This document shows positions 31,211 to 44,477 of a stretch of 64,000 nt of DNA, one piece after another (position 1 is the stretch's first letter; each line of letters starts with the position of its first letter). Location: assembly GCA_023897205.1 (NCBI GenBank), contig JAHWDD010000001.1:4340001-4404000 (forward strand). The letters are read 5' to 3'. The notes under the pieces were generated by a model. It saw only the letters and a program-made list of their open reading frames with translations. It had not been told where the DNA came from and searched no databases. Origin of the DNA: Exophiala sp. HKRS030. Lineage: Eukaryota > Ascomycota > Eurotiomycetes > Chaetothyriales > Herpotrichiellaceae. The translations under genes were made by a program, and so were the position numbers.

Positions 31211-33096
31211 ATGTCTGCACCGGAGGCTTCGCCCACTCAATACCACGAAAAGCTCACCATTGCGGATGAAGTTCAAACGATCGAAAGGCTGCCCATTGAA
31301 GATGAGGAGTTCAGTGAAGACGAAATACGCAAGGTGAGGCACAAGGTCGATCGACGCCTCATCTCCGTATGCGCTCTCCTAGTCATGATCAGCCTCTTGG
31401 ACAGGTCGAACCTAAGTAATGCCAACATCGCCGGGTGAGTCGGATCATTTTTTGTATTTCCGTCGGACGTTCACTGTGTGATTTCGCGCACTACAGCAAA
31501 AGCCGTCGCTAACATTGAGCCTCAAAAGAATGTCCAAAGATTTGGAGCTTACCGTCGGAACTCGCTACGTAAGTACCCTGCAAGACCCATTCATCCACTA
31601 AGAAGATGCGCTGAATAGTCCCAGTCTATCATAGTGCTGTCGTTCTTCGCACCATATATCGTCGCCGAGATCCCTTGCGCATACTTGGTGCGCAAAGCTG
31701 GACTCAGATGGTCTCTACCGACCATCACATTGGCTTGGGGAGTTGTTATGCTAGTAAGTGTACTTGCTATCGTCCACATTTTGACCGCAGTATCTGACTT
31801 TTTAAACCAAGGGATTTGGCTTTGTGCACAACTGGACCGTCCTCATTGGTCTTCGAATCATTTTGGGCATACTCGAGGCAGGTCTCTTTCCCGCTCTCGC
31901 ATACTTGTTGTCACTATGGTACACACGCTGTAAGATCTCGATTCCCCCCATGTTCCGATCTCTACTTACTCATTGGTCCCCCTTAGACGAAGTCCATCAG
32001 CGATACGCAATTTACTATATGATTGGCCTGGGCGGGTCGTCGTTGGGCGGTGTTCTCGCCTATGCATTCATGCAAATGAAGGGAGTCGGTGGGCTCGCCG
32101 CGTGGAGATGGATCTTCATCATGGAGGCCCTTCTCACAATCGTCGTGGCGGGGATTGCTTTTGTACTACTCGTTGACTATCCCCAGAACGCACACAAGGC
32201 GTGGAACTTCCTCACACAGAGAGAAGCGACGATGATGCTTCGACGGGTTGAAAGGGACCGTGGAGACACTGAAGAAGACCAGGAGTTTGAGCTCTCCAGG
32301 TTCTTGAGACCGGCCTTGGATTTGAGAGTCTGGGGTTATGGGATGATCTGGTGGTACGTATTGTATACATGCTTCTGAACCGCAATGCCCCAGGATGATC
32401 GCCGTACTGACGAGACAATTGTTGTAAGCTTTTCGACCATGCCCGCCTACGCGGTAGCCTACTTTCTGCCACAGATCTTGAACCGCGAGCTTGGCTTCAG
32501 CACCGGCGTTGCCCAACTGCTGAGCACTCCCCCCTACATCTTTGCTGGTCTTCAGATGTGGTTCGAAGGCTGGCTCTGCGACAAAATCCACCGCCGATTC
32601 CCGGTTCTGCTCTGGAACCCCGTTCAAACTATTGTCGGGCTGTGCCTACTCTCTTGGACCCATACTCCGGGTGTGCAGTATTTCGGTGCTTTCCTCGTCA
32701 CTGCGGGATGCAATTCCAACATCCCGGCCGTCATGGCGTGGCAAGCCAACAATATCCGTGGCCATTGGACACGGATGTTTTGCAGTGCTGTCCTGGTATC
32801 TGCCGGAGGTCTCGGTGGAATCATCGGTGCCTTGGTGTTTAGATCACAAGATGCTCCGAAATACTTACCCGGAATGATAGCCTGTATCGTGTAAGTGACC
32901 TATGTTTGTCCCATTTCTGACATTCTGCCATCTCCCGGTCAGTGATTGAGCGTCGACTGATGTGGTCCACAGAGCGAGCGGGATCGTTTTTACCTTGACT
33001 TGCTCCATGGTGGTCTATTTCATCCATGCAAACAGGCAGGTCACGCAAGGAAAGCGTGTCATAGCCAGACTCCCGAACTTCAAATACACCCTCTGA
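31211..33096 (+). CDS. MFS transporter, Dal5/allantoate permease type (anion:cation symporter family)
   Basis: Exons 31211-31434, 31529-31568, 31625-31753, 31812-31929, 31987-32353, 32429-32890 and 32973-33096; 487 residues. The N-terminal RHKVDRRLISVCALLVMISLLDRSNLSNANIAG is the hallmark of this family (Lys/Arg-Asp-Arg, then LDR-NLSNA). Later conserved blocks are GILEAGLFPALAYLLSLWY, YEVHQRYAIYYM and AAWRWIFIMEALLT. Family members import allantoate, nicotinate, pantothenate, tartrate or small peptides at the plasma membrane. The exon structure was fixed by these blocks; the third exon could start 6 nt earlier. Introns 1, 3 and 5 use AAG acceptors. The protein is slightly shorter than usual at its C-terminus. 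Confidence 0.85.
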
Positions 33097-34226
33097 ATCC
33101 ACCCAAGGACCCCAAAGCCTGGTACAAAAGCAGTGGTGAAGTGTGAAAACTTGGTCGAAGATCGAAGAGGTGCTGAGGGCCCCGGGGAGAGGCGGTCCAT
33201 GTCTTGGTTCTATGATGGCCAACCTGCTTGTTTTCGTACGAAACGAGGACTACGCGCGTGTTGAAGGGCTGACTGTTCGTGGAGGAGTAACTCCGTACTT
33301 TAGGAAGTATTGCACTCCCACATGGAATAGATCACAGGTAGTAGTCCGTAGAAAGTAGGCCACGCTCGTTACAGTTTCCATATTGTGTGTTAGACGGCAA
33401 GTAAACTAGGTCAATTGATGGTCGGGGGTCCAATGTGATGTATTGAGGAGGTTGTGCTCGCCCACTAGGAGGAAGTTCTCTATCTATTCATATAGTAAAA
33501 AGGAGCGTAAATCTCCCTCCTGTTGAGGCCTTCATCATTACCGCATCGACTCCCACAAGAGGACATCAATGGGTCTAGACAGAAGCCCTAGAAGTTGCAT
33601 TAACAACAAGTGCTCCTCCGGACAGAAGAGGACGAAAGGGTGACTACATAGGATGCCTGTAAAAGAGTGTCGTGAGACCAGTACAAGGTGTCAACTTGTA
33701 AAATAAAGACAGGCATCGACCGAGTACGCCGCGGATCGCTATGACTTTCCGTTCAACACGACCTGACTGTTTGTTAGACTCAGCACGATTCCAATCTCAT
33801 TCGGCCTTCTATTCTAGCCTTTCAACCTTTCACCTCTTAGGAGAGGCCTCGAAGGGCGATTGCCCTCGTTTTCGCGTGAGTCCCCACACTACAAGAAAGA
33901 TCCAGAGGCCTTCAGCGATCAATAACGATAGCGATTTGCCAGCCTTTACCGACCTCGGCATTGAATGAATCACCTAAGGAAGCTTTTACTCCTCTTATGC
34001 TCGATGAGTCTTGGCTTTTCTTTGGTCACTCATTCCCCTCATACCCCGTAGGACTTGCCTGTTTTTCCCTTTACATTGCATCCTTCATAGATCAGGAATT
34101 GCCTTGCAATCGACTCATTCAGTCTATCACTTCATCATCCTGTTCACGAGCCCATACACAAATAGCATACCTTGTGATTGCGGGCGAGCGGCGACAGAGC
34201 CTATCCAGCAGCAAGAAAGAGAGACC
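33097..34226. promoter_or_regulatory. Intergenic region upstream of the Zn2Cys6 gene
   Basis: 1.1 kb. It should contain the transporter terminator and the regulator promoter. Small open frames (33143-33358, 33741-33968) look random. One near-copy of the TACTCCGTA motif lies at 33289-33297. Confidence 0.45.
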
Positions 34227-36515
34227 ATGCCAAGCAGTGAGACAAACGAAGCGTTCATGGACGCAGGCAGCATCTCTCCTCGATTGCCTCGCACTCGCGC
34301 CCGAGTCGTATGTGTGGCCTGCCACTCTCGCAAAGTAAGCGGCATGTCTCTGGGAAATGGGGGAAGTCTCCATTGACGTTTCGGCTTTCAGGTAAAATGT
34401 GACCTGCAGCAGCAGGCTGGAGGAGCTTGTAGTAATTGTCAGCGTCTGGGTCAGCGATGCCGGTAAGCATCTAGGTGGTGTGAGATTTTTCCGCTGCGTT
34501 GATAAACGACCCGACTGATATGATTGAATCGTCAACAGGACGCGCGAGCTCAACCATCCCATTCCAAGGCTGTCAGCGCGAGGGTTTTTGCGTCACCGTC
34601 GATGGGCCGAGATTCGAGAAACATCAAACAATGTTCTTCACCAAAAACCCTGTGTCAGCAGAGGCGAAGAACAACAGCAACCAGGTAATGAAAATGCTAA
34701 TGAGCATAACGATGGCGACGGCGATTGCGATAATGACCTAACGCCCTCCAACCTGGCCGACATGAGAGAATCCATCATCCCTTATGCTTCGCGTTCATCA
34801 CTGAGCCACCCATACCAGACCATAGTGTCACGTAAGTTACAGGCCGAATACCTAAAACTATGCGGAGCCCTAGATTTACCACCACCACTCATGCAAGAAG
34901 CACTCCAAAGTAATTACTTTGAACATGTCTACCGACGCTGTGCGGTGGTTGATCAAGCCCATCTATCACAGCACCTTTCAATTCTCCTAGTTCAAGCTGT
35001 TTGCTTAACGGGGGCCTCCATGCGACAAATGAGTTCTGAGTACTTTTCGACCTGTGAACTCCTTTATATCAAAGTCAAAACTCTACTTATGACCAACCAC
35101 GAAAAGAATCTACGCATCATTCTACAGTCGCTGTGTCTGATCTCTTGTTGGAATACGACGCCTATGCAGGTTGTCAGCATGGAGAGTGCTTATCATTGGC
35201 TCAGCATTGCTACCAGATTGTTATTTCAAGCTGGTCTACATCGCGAACAAACCTATGAGACTGTTCGGGAACCACGGGTGTTACGCCGGATAGCGTGGTA
35301 CCTCTATGTAAGTAGTCCGGATGAAGCTTATAGGAGACGCTCAGACTATCTGATTTTCTGAAGTTGGATTGTCAGAACCTAGACTGACCTTACGCATACA
35401 GACCATGGAAAAGTCGTACTCATGCGGTCTCGGATTACCCTGCATGATTAGGCCCCATGATTTCCATGTTCGGCCGCTGACGCCTGAGGATTTTGACAAA
35501 TTCGACGCGAACTCCCAGCTCTTTGTCGAATTGACCAAAATTAACTGCCTTAGAGCGAGAATGCTCGAGGTGTACTGGCGAAAAGATGAAAGTGAAGGTG
35601 CCGAGGTAGGTTTCATGCGAATCAATCGTTTTGTCTCGATATTTACACGGAAGATCTAAACTCTCTCTAATCTCATTATATTGAACGCCATATTGATTCA
35701 TATGAGTGTAGGCCGCGTACGACATTCTACGCTCAATGCGAGAGTGGATTGATCGGCTTCCGGACCAATTTCGTCTGTACAGTGGCAATAACCCTAAACG
35801 ACTTTATCAACGAGCAGTCTATGAGCTTCATATTCACTACTTTGTGGTCATCGCCACGTTCTTTCACCTCTGTGGCTGGGCCGTGCGTACTTCTATCACT
35901 AACCCTGCAGTGTTGGTCGCTTCCTCCTGTATGGCTAGGCTCTACGAAGAGATACTTTATCGTGAGGAGATCGGACTCTTTCTACCTATTCATAATTGGT
36001 ATATTTCGATCGCATCTCTGCCACAAATTCACGCGCTATCCGGAAGTCACTATGCAGACGATACGGCTGAAGAAGAATTGGATATCCTGCGTCGAGGACT
36101 GCAAGCCATGGCGATTAAGTGGCCTCAAGCAAACAATCTACAAATCAGTCTAGATCGTCTCTATGAAAGGAGAGTGTCAAATCGCCATCCAAATCAGACC
36201 GTAGTCCCTAACGACAAGGATCTAACCGGTTGCTCAGAGTACACTCGCGATGAAATCGACGGCACTGTCCTGAACAGATTGGTCTGTGATTTGTTCCCTT
36301 TCCCCACGTCCATGTGCCCCAGAATGGACATCATTGACGCGATCGAATCGATGAACCCAGGCCACGAGGGTTCAACAGAGACCACAGTTCCTGCCGCCTG
36401 GGACAAAGAATATCAATTCGACTGGACCTTGAACCTATTCGACCCCGAAAGTCTTACAGACGGATATGTGCCTTCAACAAGCATGCAAACTTTCGGTGAA
36501 GGTCTGTCCTTCTGA
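34227..36515 (+). CDS. Zn2Cys6 fungal transcription factor
   Basis: Exons 34227-34334, 34392-34462, 34539-35307, 35402-35605 and 35712-36515; 651 residues. The zinc cluster near residues 30-60 reads C-x2-C-x6-C-x9-C-x2-C-x6-C (CVACHSRKVKC ... CSNCQRLGQRC), with introns inside and right after the cluster, a common arrangement in such genes. The middle homology region includes LQAEYLKLCGAL, the AYHWLSIATRLLFQAGLHRE block and RRIAWYLYTMEKSYSCGLGLP, which match the fungal-specific transcription factor domain. The C-terminal part is rich in acidic and Ser/Thr residues. It lies between transporters and the sulfatase, so a role in controlling uptake genes is plausible but unproven. Confidence 0.87.
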
Positions 36516-38106
36516 GATGATGAGCGTGATGGAAGAGGACTTGAGATCTATGACGAATCTAGACAGACAGCATTTATCTCCCCATCTGCGTTGATTAAGA
36601 TGGTTGAGAGCGAGATAGCAAATCTTTCTGACTTTCTTCTCTCGATCCAGGAAACACGGTTCTCGTTACACCTTGCCAGCAAGAGGTAAAGAGCTGGTGA
36701 ACGACGGGTGGGGAGGAGAGACGCAGTTCGCAGAGTGTCCGGGAGAGCCCTTGGTCCTCAATCCCTAATAGCCTCTCGTTGCATTTCTTCTGCCTCCCCA
36801 TACTACCCCGGATCTGTCGCCGAGCCAGGGCAGGGTATTCATGCTCGCGTGCTGCTCGCCCCATGTCGGGGCTCTCGCTTACCGCAGAGCAAAGAGTAGA
36901 GATTCACTTTGTCCTCTGCAGCTCGGTAAGCCCTTCGGTAAGCCCTTCGGTAAGCCTGCTCGGTACCCGTGCCGAGTTCTGTGCCGGTATCCGAGGACAT
37001 TCGAACCATTTACTGTGCGGAGGTGGACTAGCGCAATGTCCGCATCCTCAAAACGTTTTCCACCCAGTTACCATCTTGAGCAAGCGCCAGTTGTCCACTC
37101 TGTGCTCGCAGTGCAGGTAGCAAAGGCAAAGAATCACTGTCTAGAAGGTGCGGCACATGCTCGCTCACGAGAAGTAACAGGCATACCACGTGCAAAAGTC
37201 CAGCTTCCAGCAACAACTCTACTTCTAACGCCTACTATACTTCTCTTCTTCTTTTACCCTGAGTCGGCCAACGTCCCACAACTTGGCCCCCGAGTCCCCA
37301 GTTGTTGGTGGTACAAAAGTTCTGTACGAGTGTCGACAGCGCAAATTTCACTGCTACACCTCTCCCCGACGACGAGGCCTTGACGGCAGCGTCTTGCAAT
37401 GACAACAAGAATATAAAGCTGGGTTTGTGGATTCATGTGCTTCATTGGGATGGTAGTCGGGGAAATGTATGAACGGAGTTCATGGTGGCTTACACTTGGT
37501 GGTGGGAATAGCACGAATTTTGGACTTGAAGTAGACAGAACTTATGATATGTATAAAGGGATCCTTGGAAATATCACCTGATGTGACGATACCTTCGTTA
37601 GACTGCATTACTGTGACCTATGATTGGTACCTATTACTCTCTGGAACATGATGACTACCTGAACCCCTCAGCGCACTTTTGTGAGGATCACCATATAGAT
37701 TTTGAAAATACGGAGGCGTCTCCGCTCAAGGTCACAACCAGCCCAGCCAAGCCGCTGGGAAAGTCGCTTCCGAATCCAATTAGTTACCCCTGGTCAACTT
37801 AGAGTCCTTACCGGTCAACTTGTGAAAGCATTGAAGCTTGCCGTCGGCATTGCTCGGCGAGACCTTCGGGATGCGGCATTGCATGAAGAGGAAATATAGA
37901 GTCGCGCGCATCAGATCCAAGCTCCATATTCAACGTCTATGTGGAGAATCTGGAAAAATGGAGCACGTTGGACAATGGGTAAGTCGGCGGCTCAAGATTC
38001 GGTCGTGAACTCACTACATATGAAAGGGCGACGTCCTCCTCTGACGGTTGCAAGCAGCTCTTCCATTCCCAAGGGAACCATATGACCAAATCAATTTGAG
38101 AAAAAT
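36516..38106. other. Gene-poor region upstream of the sulfatase
   Basis: 1.6 kb. One 180-codon open frame (36841-37383, plus) exists but its sequence is uneven and includes the short repeat at 36924-36956; I do not regard it as a gene. A CACGTG hexamer lies at about 37188-37193. The right end should hold the sulfatase promoter. Confidence 0.4.
36924..36956 (+). repeat. 12-bp tandem repeat, 2.75 copies
   Basis: The unit CGGTAAGCCCTT is repeated nearly three times without change. It lies in non-coding DNA. Confidence 0.9.
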
Positions 38107-40205
38107 ATGCATTTCTTCAAGTCTCTGATAGTGGGCGGGGCATCGATATGGACGGCTGCTTCTGCTGTGGCATCAACTAAGCCCAACATCCTCTTCATCT
38201 TGACGGATGATCAAGACTGGCACATGGAATCAATTGTATGCCAAAAGCCCATCTATGACACCGAGGAAGATTATAGTGGACTAATGCGGGAGATAGCAAC
38301 ATATGCCTCTTCTACAAAAGTACATACTCAACGAAGGGACTCTGTACAGCAATCACTTCTGCACCGTGGCGCTCTGTTGCCCATCACGCGTGACTCTGTG
38401 GACAGGAAGAGCGGCCCATAACACAAATGTGACAGATGTATTTCCTCCGTACGGTACGTCAAGGACATGATTCAGTTTTACACCATCCAAAGCTTACGCC
38501 GAGACAACTCAGGTGGATGGCCAAAGATCTTGAGGGAGGGCATCAACGACGACTACCTACCGCTGTGGATGCAGAATGCAGGCTACAACACCTACTATAC
38601 CGGGAAACTCTGGAACCACCATCATATCGACAACTACGACAAGCCACGAGCCAGAGGCTTCAACGGCAGTGATTTCCTCCTTGACCCGTACACGTACGAA
38701 TACTACCATTCCCGAATGTCCCGGAACAACGAACGCCCCGTCAGCTACGAAGGACAGTACAGCCCGGATGTGATAGCACAGAAAGCCTACGGGTTCCTGA
38801 ATGAAGCCATGCAGCACAAAGAGCCCTGGATGTTGACGGTTGCACCGGTTGCGTCGCATGGCAATGTCCGCTTGGAAGGTGGATGGGAGATCAGCGCCCC
38901 GAGGTATGCTAAACGGCACGAGCATCTCTTCAAGGACTACAAAATACCACGCGACAAGAACTTCAATCCTGAAAAGGTAAGCGGATGATGAGCGACCACT
39001 ACCTGACATGCTAATGTCCTGCCGACAGCAAGGAGGGGTCTCCTGGGTTAAGAACTTGCCACTCTTGAACGATACCGTGGTCGCCTATAACGACGAGTAC
39101 CAGCGTGCACGCCTGCGGTCTTTGCAGCCCGTGGACGAGATGATTGAGAATTTGGTCAAGATGCTGGAGGCAAAAGGAGTTCTGGACAATACCTACATAT
39201 TCTACACAACAGACAACGGATATCACATCTCGCAACATCGTAGGTCATCTTAACCTGGATTCGATAACGAGCAGTGGCTAACCGAAGCAAAAAAAAGGTC
39301 TGCACCCTGGGAAAGAATGTGGCTACGACACCGACATCCATATCCCGCTGGCTGTCAGAGGGCCGGGGGTCGCAGCTGGCCGAGTGACCAAGGCCGTAAC
39401 GTCGCACACAGACCTGTCTCCTACCATCCTCCAACTGGCGGGACAGTCACGCGAGGACTTCGATGGGCGTCCAATCCCTCTCTCTGCAGATGAGACTGCA
39501 CAAGATACTTCGAACTGGGAACATGTCAACATCGAGTTCTGGGGTCGGGCTGTCCCAGAGGGGACCATGGGCAAGTACACTGATGACTACAATCCCGAGT
39601 GGGGCTTCGAAGGGGCGATCAGGAACAACACCTATAAAGGCCTCCGCTTGATAGGTGACGGGTATAGTCTCTACTACTCTGTCCACTGTACTGGAGAACA
39701 CGAGTTCTATGACTCCATCGTAAGCTCTCCCATCTCTCTCTCTCTCTCTCTCTCTTTTCCGTCGGATCCCGTCCACCCACAGATGCTGATCCAGATTCCA
39801 TAGAATGATCCCGGGCAGCTTGTGAACCTCTTCGACGATCGAGACGTATCTGCGGCATACTCTCTCCGAGGTCGTCCATTTGACGAGATCATTCATCGCC
39901 TGGACGCCTTGATGATGGTGCTCAAATCGTGCAAGAGCGAGAGCTGCCTCAAGCCTTGGGACGCGCTGCACTCCAGCGGAAATGTGGCTACCTTGAAGGA
40001 TGCATTGCACCCCGACTTTGATGCCTTCTACAAGGCCCAACCAAAGGTTGCTTTCACATCTTGCGAGCTGGGATATATTCGCGAAGCCGAAGGTCCACAG
40101 GATGCCAATGTCCTCGGAAGCGCAGCAACGCGGCTCGAATTGAGGGAGCAACAAGCCTCGGGGCAAAGTTTTGGTTACAAAGGCCACTGGAGTCACTGGA
40201 CCTGA
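38107..40205 (+). CDS. Secreted arylsulfatase (type I, formylglycine)
   Basis: Exons 38107-38235, 38297-38453, 38513-38976, 39029-39239, 39298-39719 and 39804-40205; 594 residues. A signal peptide covers about residues 1-22 (FFKSLIVGGASIWTAASA). Metal-binding Asp lie in LFILTDDQDWHM. The active-site signature is LCCPSRVTLWTGR near residue 85, where the Cys of C-x-P-S-R is converted to formylglycine. The YTTDNGYHISQHRLHPGKE block supplies another metal ligand and the second active-site Lys/His. This layout matches fungal arylsulfatases that release sulfate from aromatic or sugar esters outside the cell. The introns were set by these conserved blocks: reading without them breaks the frame at 38452 and 39240. 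The last intron holds a CT-dinucleotide run (about 39731-39753), and the intron before it ends AAG. Confidence 0.88.
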
Positions 40206-41201
40206 GTGTATCCGGACCACTTCGCGGTGAAAACACAATTGGGATTGTGCTCCGGACTCAAGCAGGAGGTACCTTTGAGGAAATCGTCTGCTCGTCAAAG
40301 CAACATGGAGTCATCTGAGGGCGGCGAGACTGAGAGCCAGCTATACGCGGACCGAGAGAAGCTTGTAGCAGCTGTTTGGTTATCAGAGCAATAAAAAAAG
40401 AGGGGACTTTGTAAATAGTTTGTCCACATTCTCTGGACGAGCGGAAACGATGGCTATCAGGACGGAAGAAAGTGCCAGAACGGAAATCTGCATTGTGTGC
40501 TTAACAAGACAGACAATCCTGCGATTTATCTAGCTTGGGAAATTCTTCATCTACTGTACTCCGTATAATCTAAGCATTTACCGTTCCACCACAGGAGAGA
40601 AAAGCCTGCGTGCCTCCTGGCCTCGTTACAGTTCTACGAAATTACTCCAGGCTCGCCAAAAGCGGCGCCATTAGCAGTCCGTGTTCGGCGGTAAGGCCTT
40701 CCCTGCGCATGCTTTTGACTGTTAACGCTTCTCGTCATTAATCAAGTACCACCCACAGTAATGTTCGATTCAAAATGTTGAACGGTTTTTGAGTGATTCA
40801 AAAACAGTGTCGATGATTCTAATTGAGAGCCTCATACAAAGCCTCCCTCACTCACCCTGAGTCGGGATTGTGCTCCGGACGCGTCAATCAGCCGTTGGGG
40901 AGACGTCAAATAATCTTGGGTGCCCCCCCCCCCTTGCGGCTTGATATACACGCGTAACGTGGGACACCAGCTTGAGTACACGTTGTACTCTTGTATTTGA
41001 AGGGCTGACAGAAACCAACACTCCTTTCCAAGAAGCATGACTTTTATACTCAGCGAGAGCATCGTTGCCGTATCAAATTTTGGATCCCATAGCACACTGA
41101 GACCTGCGATCCCGGACGCGATCGTTACAACGTAGAGTTCACAAGCACCAGCTGCTGCTACTTCTCCCATCCCCCACAAACCTCATATACACTTTGATGT
41201 G
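40206..41201. promoter_or_regulatory. Intergenic region, sulfatase / sugar transporter
   Basis: 1.0 kb with the sulfatase 3' end and the transporter promoter. It contains an exact TACTCCGTA motif (40557-40565) and a run of 11 C (40923-40933). No gene is seen. Confidence 0.45.
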
Positions 41202-43171
41202 ATGCAGAGAAGCGCATCATGGAGCGGGACGCCTTCGATCAAAGGCTCTACCGAGTCTATGCGCATGATTCTGCTCACCTTCTCCCTGATCGGACTGCAG
41301 TATGTCACCGTCGTGTGCGAGTACGTCCCGTGGACATGATACTGACGAGGGTGCGCAGGTTCACATGGGGCACTGAAATGACATGTAAGTTCCGGCTCAT
41401 TCGACGAGTACCTACGTTTGCGCGACACGAACTGACTTGCCCGCTGAAGACGGCACGCCGTACCTCCTCCAACTCGGTCTCACAAAGTCCAAGACAAGCC
41501 TCGTCTGGATTGCAGGCCCCCTCTCGGGCCTGCTGATGCAGCCTGTCGTCGGCGCATACGCGGACAGGTCGACGTCGAAATACGGCCGACGCAGACCTTA
41601 CATGGCCGTTGGCGCAGCCATAACCGGACTCGGCCTGCTCCTCCTGGGATGGACGAGCGAAGTGGTGGGGCTGTTCACGCCGGAGGGACAAGCTCACAAA
41701 GACATCACCATCGTTCTGGCGGTGTTGTGTATATATGCCCTGGACTTCAGCGTCAACGCCGTACAAGCGTGCTGTCGCAGTCTCATCGTCGATACACTGC
41801 CCATCTCTCAACAACAGGCTGGGAGCGCGTGGGCGAGTAGGCTCACGGCCGCAGGACATCTGTTGGGGTACTTCATCGGCACGTTTGACCTCGTGGGCAT
41901 TCTGCCCAACTGGGCGGGAGGCGACACCCAGTTCAAGAAGATGTGCGTCATTTCCGCAATGGCACTTTGGATATGTACTGGTGTCACATCTTGGGCTGTG
42001 TCGGAGCGAGTCAGAATAGGGGGTGAAGATGACGTGGTGGGTGTCAAGGAGGTTCTGTCCAATTTGTGGTACAGGACGATCCATTTACCCAGACGAATTC
42101 AAGGCATCTGTAACGTTCAGTTCTGGGTGTGGATTGGATGGTGAGTCTACGTCGCTCTTCCCATCTACATTTTTCACCTTTAAGAGTTACGAGAAACTTG
42201 AGGCCCCCTAGTGTATCTATGCGAGGGCCATGCTTGCAATTCAATTTGAGCTAATACAAGGCCGGCCACACAGGTTTCCCTTCCTTTTCTACTCTTCCAC
42301 GTTCGTCGGAGAAATCTACTACCGCTACGATCGTCCTTCCACCACAACAAGCCCGACAGATGAACACGATGCACTGGGGAACATCGGACGCCTGGGGAGC
42401 ATGGCACTCGTAATCTTCTCCCTCATCACGTTCGGCTCGTCGGTCCTGTTGCCCTACGTTGTTCGATCTCCCGAGGAAGTGGACGAGAAGTTCACACCTC
42501 GTCCGCCCGCGTCTCTGGGCAGGACCGTCCAAACCATTCTGTTCAAGGCCTACCAGTGGCAGCCCGATTTGACGAGCGCGTGGATGTATTCGAACGTGAT
42601 CTTCGCCCTGATCACGATCACCGCCCCGTGGATCCGCAGCCTTCACGCCGCTACCGCCCTGGTTGCGAGCTGCGGTGTACCTTGGGCCGTCTCGTGCTGG
42701 GCCCCGTTTGGTTTGCTGGGCATCGAGATCAACAAGGCCTCTCCTTCCCGCCATGTCGATGTCCGCGGAAGCAGTGCCCCCGGGTACACTGCCGTACGAG
42801 GAAGTGTGGACGAGGGAGACTTGGATGATGATGTTGAGATGAGTGAGCAGGGCCGAAGTGGGGTGCTGAGGCTCAACCATCCCGACGATCACGGTGCCCA
42901 TTCGAGTACCGGGGAGCTCGCGGGTATCTACCTCGGCGTGTTGAATGTTTACACGACGTTGCCGCAGTTTGTCGGGACATTCATCAGTTGGATTGTCTTT
43001 TCGGTTCTGGAGCCGGGCAAGAACGACCATACAGAAGACGATCCGGAACACCATCGGTGGTTGAACCTGAAGGACAATGCGCCCAACGCGATCGCGGTCT
43101 GCATGTTTATCGGAGCGTGTTGCTCTCTAGGGGCTGCCGAGTCAGCGAGGCGGTTGAGGAAACTGGAATAG
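41202..43171 (+). CDS. SUT1-type sugar (alpha-glucoside/sucrose) transporter
   Basis: Exons 41202-41299, 41359-41384 (26 nt), 41450-42140 and 42274-43171; 570 residues. The first exons give LLTFSLIGLQFTWGTEMTYGTPYLLQLGL, the usual helix 1 of the SUT/GPH family, which confirms the tiny second exon. The loop motif DRSTSKYGRRRPYM follows helix 3. The IVDTLPISQQQAGSAWASR block and the second half with FVGEIYYRYDRP also match plant SUTs and Schizosaccharomyces Sut1, which bring in maltose or sucrose with protons. A charged loop about residues 420-480 (VDEGDLDDDVEMSEQ) probably lies in the cytoplasm. The start is the only ATG in frame that leaves room for a full helix 1; M20 and M22 are alternatives. 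Intron 2 ends AAG. Confidence 0.87.
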
Positions 43172-43975
43172 AACCCTAGTCCATTGATTGGCTGATATAC
43201 CAGTAGAATTGTAATATATGTGTACATGTCATGAAATATATAACCAGCGATTGACGTTCATGCACGACGAAGCAACTACATAATTCTCATTCGAAAAGCA
43301 CAATAGGGGCGTTGGCTCTTGTCGAACGGCAGGGGTTCGTTGTTCTCAACCTGTGGGGTTCATCAGGATTGTCTCCAGGCACAGCCTTGTATATCAGTCT
43401 CTATGCATTCGGCCTTGTGAAGATGTTATTGGAGTCTGGGTCAGAACATCTACGCGCACGCTTGGGGATCTGGCTGTCAGCAGAACATCTTGATGGGGGA
43501 TTTTGGACCTGAGGAACGTTCCCGCGGCCGAGGCTGGCGACGCCAGCAATATTCACGATAGAAAACAAAAAGACAGAAACTGCAACCAGGGTTCACCCCA
43601 AGTCCGCATCCACCAAAAATGCATCGAGAAGAATCTCGAGCAACCCATTAAATTCGGGCACTTCAATTTGTGATGAGAAATTTTGTCTTTTTCATTCAAG
43701 CACATAGTAACCGTGTGCGCGTGTGCTCGTGTTTTCGAGCAGTGACCTCTGTAAATACCTCTTGACGTGCAAATGGCATTTTGCTGGTCAATTTAGCCAT
43801 CTATGGTTCTCCGGACATTGACATTGTGTCTCGGGGATGGACACGAGGCGGTCAAAATCTGATCGCTCTACCTTGCATCTACCGCGATCGAGAAGCTAAG
43901 GTTATGGCCCTTCTTTTCTCCATCATCTTTTGCACCTATTTCGTTTCCAGAAGTCGACGAGAGAGGACGGACGAT
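43172..43975. other. Convergent 3' intergenic region
   Basis: 0.8 kb between converging transporter and ribosomal protein genes. Likely 3' UTRs; nothing else recognised. Confidence 0.45.
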
Positions 43976-44477
43976 TTATATCGAGCTGGGGTAGAGCATG
44001 ATTCTGACGGAAGCACCGAAGCTCTTGGGAGGGAGGTTGTGTCGGAACTTGGCTCGGACGAGACCGTTGTTGCCGTGAGGGCGGGTGACCTTGCCCCAGA
44101 TCACTCGGATCTTGCTACCTTGTCGTTCTTTCGAGGCTCGGTAGACGAAGGCGATGCGCTTTCCTAGGTAGAACCTGTGCAACGAAGTTTGTTAGCAGGA
44201 GAGCTTTCCCCGGGTGCGCGCGAATCTTCAACACCAGATCCTCCTGTTGCTGGAAAGGATTCGTGACTCACTTGGCGGCATTGGTGTCCTCGACGCCCTC
44301 AATCTTCACCAGGGAGACATTGGGGTTGGTGTTGCGCTTGCCACGCTGATAGGACAAGTGCTTGCCCTTGACGTATACTGTGATCGAAGAAATGTTAGTC
44401 TTGACGCTCAATCAAGTGTGAGCGCTTCGCTCTTCGAAAGGGAAAGGCTTACATCTGTGGTTGGTGCTGGAAGACAT
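43976..44477 (-). CDS. RPL33: 60S ribosomal protein L33 (eL33, L35Ae family)
   Basis: Minus strand, exons 44453-44477 (25 nt), 44272-44377 and 43976-44174; 109 residues, the normal length. Clear family blocks are [54 protein letters not shown] and the invariant end [20 protein letters not shown]. It is a component of the large cytoplasmic ribosomal subunit. The short first coding exon followed by an intron is typical of fungal ribosomal protein genes. It is head-to-head with the glucose-6-phosphate dehydrogenase gene, 1.4 kb away. Confidence 0.96.

Noticed and set aside
36841..37383. 180-codon plus-strand frame upstream of the sulfatase
   Set aside because: Uneven composition, includes a 12-bp repeat, no motif or signal peptide, and no family match; consistent with chance.
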